DNA of 34,313 bases from the NCBI GenBank assembly GCA_934754735.1, contig CAKVJE010000008.1:1-34313 (forward strand), given 5' to 3'. This document shows, one piece after another, positions 1-6,875 of the stretch (position 1 is the first letter of the stretch; every line of letters starts with the position of its first letter). The position numbers and the translations under genes are program-made. The notes under the pieces were generated by a model. That model searched no databases. It was given only the letters and a program-made list of their open reading frames with translations, and was not told where the DNA came from. Source of the stretch: an uncultured Candidatus Melainabacteria bacterium. Its GTDB lineage: Bacteria; Cyanobacteriota; Vampirovibrionia; Gastranaerophilales; Gastranaerophilaceae.

Positions 1-1
1 C

Positions 2-1354
2 TATATTACATCAAAAATTCCGCAAACAGATATTCGTTTTGATGGTGTAATTATATTACCGGACAATACTATTTATTTGCCATTATATCCTTCTTTATTT
101 TCTGATATTAAGAGTTTAAAAATTAAAGAAACTTATCCTGCTAATCAGGATTTGAAGCAAGAGCCGGATGTTATAATTTTTAATAACGATTTTGTTCTAT
201 TGAAAGTTCTTTCTGATGGCGAAGGTCATAGAACTGTTTTACACATGGTCAATCCTCCATTACAGGTTAGAACCGGCTTATTACCTCAAGATATGCTTGT
301 TCCAAGCGGTTTAATTATTCCGGAAAATATCAAAGGCATAATAGGTAACTTAAAAATTGATACTAAGAATGAAGATATGATAAAAGTTGAGAACAAAGAC
401 TCTTATGAAGACTTTTTATCAGAAACCGAGCCGGAAATCGCTCAAACTTTGATTTCTCAATTAAAAGACAAAGTCTTATTTGTAACAACAAACTATTCAA
501 AAAATGTTCAAGTAGTAGAACCTGCAAAGGCTGTTCCCAGTTATTCTTTAGCACAAAAATCAATTCCGATTGATGTTAAACCTGTTAACAACGGTAAATT
601 TTTGCTCGTAACGACTTATGACAGACCATTTGTTGACGTAATTTCAATTGCTGATTCAAGATTTATTAAGCAAATAAACGTCTCTTCTAATCCGGAAGAA
701 ATTTTGATTGATGAGGCTGGCAAAAAAGCTTATGTTACTTCTCCAATTGCTTCAACAATTTTTGTAATCGATTTGAACACAATGTCTTTATCGCAAAAAA
801 TTAAGATTAACGGATATTGCGAAAAGTTGAGATTATTTGACGATAAGTTGTTTTATGTAGATAAATTAAAAAATGAAATTTGGGCTATAGAACTTAAGAA
901 AGGCTATGAACTAAAAGATATAGGTCAATTCCCTAATGTTTCAGATTTGGTATTTACTAATAATAAATTGTTTTTGGCGAGCCGTACAAAAAGCCGAGTT
1001 GCGGTTATTGATTATTCAACATTAGGGTTAGTAAACGAATTTACGACTGTTAATAAACCGCTTTCAATGTTATTGGAAGGAAAAACTTTGTACGTTCTTG
1101 GTGCACAAAACAATATGATTCAGAAAATTAATATAGATAATGATACTCCGATGGGAAATATTGCTGTTGGAACAGAAGGTTTTTCTTCCGGTTTCCACAG
1201 AATCGATAACACAAATTTAGCTGTAATCACAGATTTGAAAAGTAATAAGTATACAATTATGGATTTGTCAAAAGGACGAATTATTAAGACGTATTCTTTG
1301 AATGTTCCTATAAAGGATGTAATTATAACAACAAAAGTTAATTTATTTGATTAG
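2..1354 (+). CDS. YVTN/YncE-type beta-propeller protein, 5' end outside window
   Basis: The reading frame is open to the left edge, so the N-terminus is missing; an apparent TTG start at 77 is an artefact of the truncation. About 450 codons are visible. The region from about residue 190 to the end holds repeated blades of the kind seen in YVTN/YncE beta-propellers: 'VDVISIADSRFIKQI', then 'KKAYVTSPIASTIFVIDL', then 'FLASRTKSRVAVIDYSTL', each pairing a [Y/F]V[T/A]S strand with a V-x-D-I/V-I-D strand. Such proteins are usually exported and bind partners or surface ligands, but no catalytic function can be read here. The upstream half is not recognised. A methyltransferase gene follows 9 nt downstream, so the two probably share a transcript. 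Fold fairly sure, function unknown. Confidence 0.7.
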   Translation, partial: YITSKIPQTDIRFDGVIILPDNTIYLPLYPSLFSDIKSLKIKETYPANQDLKQEPDVIIFNNDFVLLKVLSDGEGHRTVLHMVNPPLQVRTGLLPQDMLVPSGLIIPENIKGIIGNLKIDTKNEDMIKVENKDSYEDFLSETEPEIAQTLISQLKDKVLFVTTNYSKNVQVVEPAKAVPSYSLAQKSIPIDVKPVNNGKFLLVTTYDRPFVDVISIADSRFIKQINVSSNPEEILIDEAGKKAYVTSPIASTIFVIDLNTMSLSQKIKINGYCEKLRLFDDKLFYVDKLKNEIWAIELKKGYELKDIGQFPNVSDLVFTNNKLFLASRTKSRVAVIDYSTLGLVNEFTTVNKPLSMLLEGKTLYVLGAQNNMIQKINIDNDTPMGNIAVGTEGFSSGFHRIDNTNLAVITDLKSNKYTIMDLSKGRIIKTYSLNVPIKDVIITTKVNLFD

Positions 1355-1363
1355 AGGCGAAAT

Positions 1364-1930
1364 ATGGATATAGTAATGGATGAAGTTACAGCCGGAGTTT
1401 TGGCTGAGCTTGAAAAAACACAAAAAGATTTTTGGAATGTACCTAGAAAAACCGGCGTTTTGATGAATAGTTTTATCAAAATGATGAATATTCAAAACGC
1501 TTTAGAAATAGGAACTTCAAACGGATATTCAGGAATTTGGCTGGCTAAAGCTTTAAAACAAACAGGTGGAAAACTTACTACTATCGAATTTTATGAAAAA
1601 CGCCAAAGTATTGCGAAAGAAAACTTTAAGATTTGCGGTGTTGATGATGTGGTAAGACCAATTCAAGGTTCTGCGTGTGAAGTTTTGGCTTCTTTTGATG
1701 AGAATGAAAAGTTTGATTTTGTATTTATTGATGCGTGCAAAAAAGAGTATGTTAAATATTTTGAAATGATTAAGCCGCATTTAACACCAAAAGCTTTGAT
1801 TGTAGCAGATAATATAATTTCTCATGCAGCTAAAGTTCAAGATTTTATTGATGCAGTTGATGCAGATGACGAGTTTCAATATGAGATACTGGAAGTTCCT
1901 GGTGGAATTTTGGTTGCGTATAGAGGTTAA
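1364..1930 (+). CDS. Class I SAM-dependent O-methyltransferase (CCoAOMT/TrmR-like)
   Basis: A 188-aa Rossmann-fold methyltransferase of the Methyltransf_3 family (caffeoyl-CoA/catechol O-methyltransferase group, which also includes the tRNA methyltransferase TrmR). Motif I 'EIGTSNGYSGIWLA' lies at residues 48-61, the acidic SAM-ribose position is in 'TTIEFYE', and the metal-binding acidic motif appears as 'FIDACKKEY', followed by 'LIVADNI', which matches the D-N pair that ligates the divalent metal. The length is slightly below the family norm of about 210 aa. The start is supported by GAGGCG a few bases before the ATG. It follows the beta-propeller gene closely and ends at a clear hairpin terminator. 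The substrate cannot be deduced; TrmR-type wobble uridine methylation is possible. Confidence 0.8.
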   Translation: MDIVMDEVTAGVLAELEKTQKDFWNVPRKTGVLMNSFIKMMNIQNALEIGTSNGYSGIWLAKALKQTGGKLTTIEFYEKRQSIAKENFKICGVDDVVRPIQGSACEVLASFDENEKFDFVFIDACKKEYVKYFEMIKPHLTPKALIVADNIISHAAKVQDFIDAVDADDEFQYEILEVPGGILVAYRG

Positions 1931-1960
1931 GCAGTTTTTAAATTTAATATGAGATATTTT

Positions 1961-1986
1961 AAGGCTGATTTTCAGCCTTTTTATTT
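1961..1986 (+). terminator. Rho-independent terminator after methyltransferase
   Basis: Perfect 8-bp stem AAGGCTGA (1961-1968) and TCAGCCTT (1972-1979) with a 3-nt loop, followed by a T-rich run. It closes the beta-propeller/methyltransferase transcript. Confidence 0.85.
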
Positions 1987-2004
1987 GCAATATTAAAAAA
2001 ATAA

Positions 2005-2033
2005 TGTACAAACATTTTATCTCATGTTAAGAT
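2005..2033 (+). promoter_or_regulatory. Sigma70-like promoter, predicted leaderless
   Basis: TGTACA (2005-2010), 17-bp spacer, TAAGAT (2028-2033), with only 6 nt to the ATG at 2040. No Shine-Dalgarno lies between, so transcription should begin at or next to the start codon. Confidence 0.5.
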
Positions 2034-2039
2034 ATATTT

Positions 2040-2453
2040 ATGAAAAATTATTTAGAACATAAAGTTTATTATTCAGACACAGACGCTTATGGCGTAGTAT
2101 GGCACGGTTCCTACCTTCGTTGGATGGAAATGGGACGAGTAGAATTATGCGAACAAGCAGGACTTAATCTTATCAATTTAGAAAAAATGGATATTGCAAT
2201 GCCTGTTACAAATATGAATGTTCGCTACAAATCTTCTGCGCGATTAAATGATGTTGTAGTTGTTGAAACTTGGATTAAAGACATTTCACCTATAAGATTG
2301 ACTTTTGCGCAAACTATTCGTAACAAAGAAAACGGCAAATTATTTATTAAGGCTGAATTTGAGGTTGTAGCTATACACAATGACGGTTCTCTTTATAGAA
2401 AAATGCCGGAAGCTATTACAAATGCATTAAAAGTAGAAGAACCAATCGCTTAG
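2040..2453 (+). CDS. YbgC/FadM-type acyl-CoA thioesterase (hotdog fold)
   Basis: A 137-aa single-domain hotdog thioesterase of the 4-hydroxybenzoyl-CoA thioesterase/YbgC group. The signature 'YSDTDAYGVVWHGSYLRWME' occupies residues 11-30; D15 corresponds to the catalytic Asp (D18 of E. coli YbgC) and H22 to the conserved His. Length matches the family (130-140 aa). It hydrolyses acyl-CoA or acyl-ACP thioesters; chain-length preference cannot be read. It begins a run with rluB (22-nt gap) and coaE, the last being a CoA-synthesis gene. The start has no Shine-Dalgarno and sits just after a -10 box. Confidence 0.88.
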   Translation: MKNYLEHKVYYSDTDAYGVVWHGSYLRWMEMGRVELCEQAGLNLINLEKMDIAMPVTNMNVRYKSSARLNDVVVVETWIKDISPIRLTFAQTIRNKENGKLFIKAEFEVVAIHNDGSLYRKMPEAITNALKVEEPIA

Positions 2454-2475
2454 ACTGTTTCTCAGAAGGTCAAAA

Positions 2476-3237
2476 ATGCCAAGATTAAATAAATATATAG
2501 CATCAACCGGTTTTTGTTCCAGAAGAAAAGCCGATGAACTGATTTTGGAAGGTCGCGTACGCGTAAACGATAGACCAATAGAAGAGCTTGGTTTTTACGT
2601 GCGTGAAAAAGACCGCGTTTATATTGATAATAAACTTGTAAAACCGCAAAAATTGGAATATTACAAATTTTATAAACCGGCCGGTTATATTACAACTTCT
2701 GAAGATGAAAAAGGTCGAAAAACTATTTATGATGTTATTCCACCGGAATTGAGACATCTAAAACCTGTCGGAAGACTAGATAAAGAGTCTACAGGACTTA
2801 TTATTTTGACTAACGATGGTGAATTTATTAATGAAATGACTCATCCTTCAATTAAAGTTCCGAAGGTTTACATAGTTTCTATTAATGGTAAATTTACAAC
2901 AGAAGATGCAGAAAAAATGTTTAACGGAATTGAAATTGAAACTGATTCCGGTGAAAAGAAAACGGCTTACGCTGAAACATTGCCGATTGAATTAAAAAAT
3001 AAATCATCTATGATTCAAGTCGTTTTATATCAAGGCATCAACAGACAAATTCGTAAGATGTTTGCAAAATTAGGCTATGAAGTTGAAAGCTTAAAAAGAA
3101 TTCAACATGCTACTTTAACAATAGAAGGTTTAAAAAAAGGGCAGGTTAAACCAATCAAACCAAAACAAGTTAAAGAATTAAAAACATATATAGCAAAAAT
3201 CAAGAGGGAATATGCTAAAAATAGCAATAACGGGTAA
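2476..3237 (+). CDS. rluB: 23S rRNA pseudouridine synthase, RluB/RsuA family
   Basis: A 253-aa protein with an N-terminal S4 RNA-binding domain (residues 2-50, 'RLNKYIASTGFCSRRKADELI') and a RsuA/RluB/RluE/RluF catalytic domain from about residue 60. The catalytic motif 'GRLDKESTGLIILTNDG' places the nucleophilic Asp at D102, and 'QGINRQIRKMFAKLGY' near residue 190 is the second family signature. It isomerises a specific uridine in 23S (or, less likely, 16S) rRNA. The start has AGAAGGT upstream. Its last 26 nt overlap the start of coaE in another frame, implying translational coupling. The family is certain; the exact target is inferred from length and domain order. Confidence 0.9.
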   Translation: MPRLNKYIASTGFCSRRKADELILEGRVRVNDRPIEELGFYVREKDRVYIDNKLVKPQKLEYYKFYKPAGYITTSEDEKGRKTIYDVIPPELRHLKPVGRLDKESTGLIILTNDGEFINEMTHPSIKVPKVYIVSINGKFTTEDAEKMFNGIEIETDSGEKKTAYAETLPIELKNKSSMIQVVLYQGINRQIRKMFAKLGYEVESLKRIQHATLTIEGLKKGQVKPIKPKQVKELKTYIAKIKREYAKNSNNG

Positions 3238-3727
3238 TATTGCAGCCGGAAAATCAGAAGTAGAGAAAATAATTTCGGAGAATTATCCCGTTTATGACGC
3301 TGATAAAATTGCGCACAAATTTTTAGGTAATGTTGATAGACGTGCGTTAGGTGAAAAAGTTTTTAATGACCCGATTGCGCGAAAAGAGCTTGAGAGTTTT
3401 ATACATCCTAAAGTTAAGGATGAAATTCTAAATATTTTTACTAAAATAACAACTCCTGTAGTGTTTGTTTCAATTCCACTTCTTTTTGAAACCGGTTTTG
3501 ATAAATTGTTTGATAAAATTTTATTTGTTCAATGCAATGATGATATCCGCCTAGAACACTTGATGAAAAGAAATAACTTCACAAAAGAGCAAGCACTAGC
3601 GCGAATGAACTCTCAAATGCCACAGGAAGAAAAGATTGCAAAATCAGATTATGTAATTTATAACAATTCCGGTTTGGATGAATTAAAAAAACAGGTAACG
3701 AAATTTATTGACGAGTTGCCTTCTTAA
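3212..3727 (+). CDS. coaE: Dephospho-CoA kinase, compact form
   Basis: Catalyses the last step of CoA synthesis, ATP-dependent phosphorylation of dephospho-CoA. The Walker A loop is 'GNIAAGKS' (residues 8-15), followed by the 'DADKIAH' motif (normally DAD-x-I-A-R/H), 'IHPKV', and the 'SIPLLFETG' motif near residue 87; 'QMPQEEKIAKSDYVIYNN' is the usual C-terminal signature. At 171 aa it is well below the usual ~200: the segment between 'DADKIAH' and 'DRRALGEKVF', which normally spans about 30 residues, is reduced to a few. The frame is intact and the nucleotide-binding motifs survive, so it is probably a functional compact enzyme. The start lies inside the 3' end of rluB, with AGAGGGA just upstream. 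Confidence 0.9.
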   Translation: MLKIAITGNIAAGKSEVEKIISENYPVYDADKIAHKFLGNVDRRALGEKVFNDPIARKELESFIHPKVKDEILNIFTKITTPVVFVSIPLLFETGFDKLFDKILFVQCNDDIRLEHLMKRNNFTKEQALARMNSQMPQEEKIAKSDYVIYNNSGLDELKKQVTKFIDELPS

Positions 3728-3737
3728 TTGATATAAT
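3708..3737 (+). promoter_or_regulatory. Sigma70-like promoter, predicted leaderless
   Basis: TTGACG (3708-3713), 18-bp spacer, perfect TATAAT (3732-3737), then 7 nt to the ATG at 3745. The -35 lies inside the end of coaE. No Shine-Dalgarno. Confidence 0.6.
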
Positions 3738-3744
3738 TATTTTT

Positions 3745-4989
3745 ATGAAAAAGAAAATTTTAATTATTGGAAATAGCGCAAAAGAATACGCACTAGCAAA
3801 AAAATTATCATTAAAGCATGAAGTTTACGTAACGCCTTCAAGCGATACGATAAAAGAATTTGCGACTTGTATTGATATAAGAGAAGATAAATCCAGCGAA
3901 TTATTGGAATTCGTTATGGAAAACGGCATTGATTTGACAATTCCTGTATCAACTATGGCTCTAAAATCAGACATTGTAGAATTGTTTAATAAAAATAATC
4001 AAGCTATATTTGCACCGCAAAGAAATGCTGCAAAACTTGTATTAGACAAAGCTTTAGCGAAAAAAATATTATATAAGTTAAGAATTCCGACTCCAAAATT
4101 CGGTATTTTTGAAAAACAAAACATGGTTTTGGATTATATTAAAAACTTAAAAAATCCTTTTGTGCTAAAAACAGATGACAATAATAGCGCCGCAATTTTT
4201 ACATCATATCAAGTTGCAAAAACTCTTGTGGAATCTAGTTTTATAGAAAAAAACAAACGAATAATAGTCGAAGATTATATTTATGGCACTCCATTTTCGT
4301 TCTACACAATTACTGACGGATACAAGGCTTTGCCAATTGGTTCTTCAATTACTTATAAACATTCCCTTGAAGGCAACGGTGGACAATTGACAAGCGGAAT
4401 GGGTGCTTGCGCGCCTAACTATAAGCTTTCAATTGAGCAAGAATATTATTTAATGGACAATGTAATTTATCCTACGCTCGATTATTGTGAAATTGAAGGC
4501 AATCCTTATTTGGGAATTTTAGGTGTTAATGGCGTTTTGACCGATGATGGCAGAATGTTTATTCTCGGTTGGCAATCATTTATGCAAGATTGTGATGCTC
4601 AAGCTGTTTTAGACATACTGGATGAAGATTTGTTTGAATTGTTTAATTCTTGCGTTATAGGCTCTTTTAGCGATGAAGTAGACGGAATTAATCTTTTTGA
4701 CAAATACTCTGCATCCCTTGTTTTGACTTGTAAAAATAAAGAGAATGTAGAAAATGCTATTATTGGCATTGATAATTTGGAAGAAGAAACATCTTTAACA
4801 TTCTATCCGAGTGTAAATAAGAATAAATATCTGGAATTCGAAGCTAATTACGGTTCTGTCGTAGTTTTAACTTCTTCCGGCACAACTGCATCAAAAGCTG
4901 TTAAAAAAATGTATCAAGAAGCTGAAGATATAGACTTTAAAGGCAAGCATTATAGAAAAGATATTTGTAATTATACTGATTTGCACTAA
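3745..4989 (+). CDS. PurD-like ATP-grasp protein with degraded active-site motifs
   Basis: A 414-aa protein with the full architecture of glycinamide ribonucleotide synthetase (PurD). Residues 5-20 'ILIIGNSAKEYALAKK' match the N-terminal dinucleotide-like loop; 'VLKTDD' (140-145) aligns with VVKADG; 'IVEDYIYGTPFSF' (174-186) with the ATP-grasp hinge; 'NGGQLTSGMGACAP' (211-224) with the PurD signature TGGMGAYSP. Two catalytic elements are changed: the glycine-rich A-A-G-K-G loop after the lysine reads D-N-N-S-A-A, and the metal-binding E-x-N-x-R-F-G-D-P-E reads 'GWQSFMQDCDAQ' (275-286), losing the Glu and Asn. It is thus a diverged paralogue that may lack GAR synthetase activity, or a different ATP-grasp ligase. 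It has its own promoter and no purine neighbours. Confidence 0.75.
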   Translation: MKKKILIIGNSAKEYALAKKLSLKHEVYVTPSSDTIKEFATCIDIREDKSSELLEFVMENGIDLTIPVSTMALKSDIVELFNKNNQAIFAPQRNAAKLVLDKALAKKILYKLRIPTPKFGIFEKQNMVLDYIKNLKNPFVLKTDDNNSAAIFTSYQVAKTLVESSFIEKNKRIIVEDYIYGTPFSFYTITDGYKALPIGSSITYKHSLEGNGGQLTSGMGACAPNYKLSIEQEYYLMDNVIYPTLDYCEIEGNPYLGILGVNGVLTDDGRMFILGWQSFMQDCDAQAVLDILDEDLFELFNSCVIGSFSDEVDGINLFDKYSASLVLTCKNKENVENAIIGIDNLEEETSLTFYPSVNKNKYLEFEANYGSVVVLTSSGTTASKAVKKMYQEAEDIDFKGKHYRKDICNYTDLH

Positions 4990-5044
4990 AAGTATTTAAA
5001 ATAACTCAAAATGTCATAACTCTTACCAAGTAAAAAAATCAACT

Positions 5045-5063
5045 TTACAAAACTTCACAAAAG
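5045..5063 (+). promoter_or_regulatory. Direct-repeat operator candidate (copy 1)
   Basis: TTACAAAACTTCACAAAAG: two ACAAAA half-sites 10 bp apart. A 17/19-identical copy lies at 8225-8243, also upstream of the same promoter type. Candidate activator or repressor site. Confidence 0.35.
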
Positions 5064-5076
5064 AAGAGAAAAAAAG

Positions 5077-5106
5077 CAATTTTTTAAAACCGAAATACTT
5101 TATATA
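5077..5106 (+). promoter_or_regulatory. Shared promoter type (copy A) for RHH gene
   Basis: CAATTTTT (5077-5084) and TTTATATA, with AATTTT (5078-5083) exactly 17 bp from TATATA (5101-5106). The same elements and spacing recur at 8267-8296 and 33397-33426. The -35 does not resemble TTGACA. Confidence 0.5.
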
Positions 5107-5158
5107 TATGTAATCAGTAAATAAAGTATACAAAAGGATAATAAAAGGAGTACCAATT

Positions 5159-5347
5159 ATGGCAAGAGTTTTAATTTCAATGCCTGAAAGCTTTTTAGGC
5201 AAAATCGACGAAGTAGCAGAAAATGAAAGCAGATCACGTTCTGAGCTTATTCGTGAAGCGCTTAGAAGCTACATCACAAGATCACAGGTTCGACAAAATA
5301 CTTTAGCAGACAAGAATGCTAGGATTTTAGAGGCACTACTAGATTAG
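5159..5347 (+). CDS. Ribbon-helix-helix (CopG/MetJ-type) DNA-binding protein
   Basis: A 62-aa RHH protein. The N-terminal strand 'ARVLISMPESFLGKIDEVA' leads into 'SRSELIREALRSYI', the classic RHH helix pair (residues 2-41); the remaining 20 residues form a charged tail. These proteins dimerise and bind DNA through the beta-ribbon. The start is decided by a strong AAAGGAG 7-8 nt upstream. No toxin gene is adjacent: 5' is an unrelated ATP-grasp gene and 3' a terminator and dnaJ, so it looks like a free-standing regulator, not an antitoxin. It has a long 5' leader from promoter copy A and a structured, GC-rich hairpin directly on its stop codon. Confidence 0.88.
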   Translation: MARVLISMPESFLGKIDEVAENESRSRSELIREALRSYITRSQVRQNTLADKNARILEALLD

Positions 5348-5377
5348 GGGCGGAACGGGGATTTATAATCCCCCTAA
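5344..5377 (+). other. Mutually exclusive GC-rich hairpins at the RHH stop codon
   Basis: GGGGATT (5357-5363) pairs perfectly with AATCCCC (5367-5373), loop TAT. Alternatively TTAGGGG (5344-5350) pairs with CCCCTAA (5371-5377). Both pairings use the same C-run, so only one can form. It overlaps the TAG at 5345-5347. No T-tract follows. Confidence 0.5.
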
Positions 5378-5400
5378 GGGAATTAAGGATTAAATAGGAA

Positions 5401-5426
5401 AAACACGAGATATTTAAAACACGAGA
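5401..5426 (+). repeat. Short direct repeat AAACACGAGA
   Basis: The 10-mer occurs at 5401-5410 and 5417-5426 in the 3' untranslated region of the RHH gene. Function unknown; could be chance in AT-rich sequence, although the CACGAG core is unusual here. Confidence 0.35.
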
Positions 5427-5466
5427 AAATTGAGACAGAGTAAAAATTAAAAAGAAAAACAACCAT

Positions 5467-5496
5467 AGGAATTCAAAACGAATTCCTTTTTTTTTT
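5467..5496 (+). terminator. Rho-independent terminator after RHH gene
   Basis: Stem AGGAATTC (5467-5474)/GAATTCCT (5480-5487), loop AAAAC, then an uninterrupted T-run to 5496. It ends the RHH transcript about 120 nt past the stop. Confidence 0.9.
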
Positions 5497-5546
5497 GTAT
5501 TGGCAAGAGGAAAAACTATAATTCTATTTTATTATCCAGAAATATG

Positions 5547-5574
5547 TTGACTTTTTTATCGCAATCATTAAATC
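5547..5574 (+). promoter_or_regulatory. Probable leaderless promoter of dnaJ-like gene
   Basis: TTGACT (5547-5552), 16-bp spacer, weak TAAATC (5569-5574), then 6 nt to the ATG at 5581. No Shine-Dalgarno precedes the ATG. Confidence 0.4.
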
Positions 5575-5580
5575 TTTAGT

Positions 5581-6570
5581 ATGACTAAAGATTATTATAA
5601 AATTTTAAATATTTCTGAAAATTCAACACAAGACGAAATTAAATCTGCATATCGTCGCCTTGCAAGAAAATGGCATCCGGATGTTGCAGGTAATTCTAAT
5701 GAAGCAATAAACAAATTTAAAGATATAAATGAAGCTTACGAAACTTTATCAGATTCAATTCGTAAATCGAATTATGATAAGGCTAGAAAGTTTTACTCAT
5801 ATTCAAGCGTAAATACTAAAGAAGAAACAAAGACAACAAAAAGCACTTCAACAAAAGAGAACAATTTTAAAAATACAAAACAAACTTATCACACAAAAGA
5901 TAGTTTTAAATTTAGCTGGGAAGATTTCTTTTTTAAATCACAAAAACAAGAAACTTCTGCGCCTAAAAAAGGCAAAGATGTTTATTCTGATATAGAAATT
6001 TCTATTTTTGAAGCTTTAGGCGGAACAACAAAAGTTATCAATATGTTGCAAACTAATATTTGTCCAAAATGTGGTGGCAGAAAATTTGTTAATGGCTCAG
6101 AATGTTCATTCTGCAAGGGGAAAGGGGAAACTTCTACTTATAAAAGATTTAACGTTAAAATTCCTGCAGGTATTAGCGATAAATCTAAAATCAGATTGGC
6201 AGGGGAAGGTGAAAAAGGGATTTGTGGGGGAGCAAATGGGGATTTGTATTTGACAATTCATATAAAAGAACCTAAAGGCTACAAAACAGAAGGTTTGAAT
6301 ATATTAAAAACAATTCCGATTACTCCTTTTGAGGCTGTGTTGGGTGCTAACATTTCTGTTCCGACTTTACAAGGTAATATTTCTTTAAAAATTGCACCAA
6401 ATACTAGAAATGGTCAAAAAATCAGATTAGCCGGATGTGGAATAGAGCAAAATAAACAAGTTGGTGATATGATAGTAACTGTAGAAATACAGATTCCAAA
6501 GAATTTGTCAGACGAAGAAATTAGTTTGTACAAAAGATTGGCAGAAATTTCTACGAGTTCTGTAAGATGA
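5581..6570 (+). CDS. DnaJ/CbpA-like Hsp70 co-chaperone with half zinc finger
   Basis: A 329-aa Hsp40. The J domain covers residues 1-68 with the HPD tripeptide at 32-34 ('KWHPDVAG'), which stimulates DnaK ATPase. A Lys/Thr/Ser-rich linker (about 75-125) replaces the G/F region. The zinc-binding segment holds only two Cys motifs, 'CPKCGG' (161-166) and 'CSFCKGKG' (175-182), where type I DnaJ has four CxxCxGxG repeats; one zinc site can form. Two C-terminal substrate-binding beta domains follow ('IPAGISDKSKIRLAGEGE', 'IAPNTRNGQKIRLAGCG'), each with the typical P-x-G-x-x-x-G-x-x-x-R-x-x-G-x-G pattern. It is intermediate between type I DnaJ and CbpA. No grpE or dnaK is adjacent. Confidence 0.88.
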   Translation: MTKDYYKILNISENSTQDEIKSAYRRLARKWHPDVAGNSNEAINKFKDINEAYETLSDSIRKSNYDKARKFYSYSSVNTKEETKTTKSTSTKENNFKNTKQTYHTKDSFKFSWEDFFFKSQKQETSAPKKGKDVYSDIEISIFEALGGTTKVINMLQTNICPKCGGRKFVNGSECSFCKGKGETSTYKRFNVKIPAGISDKSKIRLAGEGEKGICGGANGDLYLTIHIKEPKGYKTEGLNILKTIPITPFEAVLGANISVPTLQGNISLKIAPNTRNGQKIRLAGCGIEQNKQVGDMIVTVEIQIPKNLSDEEISLYKRLAEISTSSVR

Positions 6571-6571
6571 T

Positions 6572-6591
6572 GTTGGGGTAGAAACCCCAAC
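6572..6591 (+). terminator. Hairpin directly after the dnaJ-like stop codon
   Basis: GTTGGGGT (6572-6579)/ACCCCAAC (6584-6591), loop AGAA, a perfect GC-rich stem 2 nt after the TGA. Only a short T-run follows (6597-6600), so termination is plausible but not certain. Confidence 0.5.
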
Positions 6592-6598
6592 CTACATT

Positions 6599-6736
6599 TT
6601 AATAATACCCTCTCCCGCCTTCGGCACCTTCTCCATGTAAAATGGATAGAAGGAGAGGGGAGTAGAACGCGTTAGCTTGAACATCTTTAGCGCATCCCCT
6701 CCCCTCGGGGGAGGGTTAGGGAGAGGGTATTATTAA
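6599..6736. repeat. 138-bp palindromic MITE/REP-like element
   Basis: Perfect 18-bp terminal inverted repeats TTAATAATACCCTCTCCC (6599-6616) and its complement (6719-6736). Inside are a near-hairpin around 6628-6655 (CCTTCTCCAT against ATGGATAGAAGG) and a GC-rich hairpin CTCCCC-TC-GGGGAG near 6699-6714. The interior is far richer in GC than the surroundings and has no ORF. The CCCTCTCCC/GGGTTAGGG wording resembles dispersed palindromic repeats found in many bacterial genomes. The rest of this 305-bp gene-free stretch holds the dnaJ hairpin and a small CTCTCC/GGAGAG hairpin (6802-6818) ahead of queE. Confidence 0.75.
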
Positions 6737-6875
6737 CTCTAGAATTTCTAAATTCAAGGGCTAAAACAAATAACAAACGCCTTTTCATTAAGAAATTCTT
6801 TCTCTCCATAGGGGAGAGCTCGGTACACAATTTTTTGTTTCTTACAAAGAGGAAAGTATAAAAAAGGATAACAAA

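Noticed and set aside
5159..5347. RHH protein as antitoxin of a toxin-antitoxin pair
   Set aside because: No toxin-like ORF lies within the same transcript; the next gene is a chaperone beyond a terminator.
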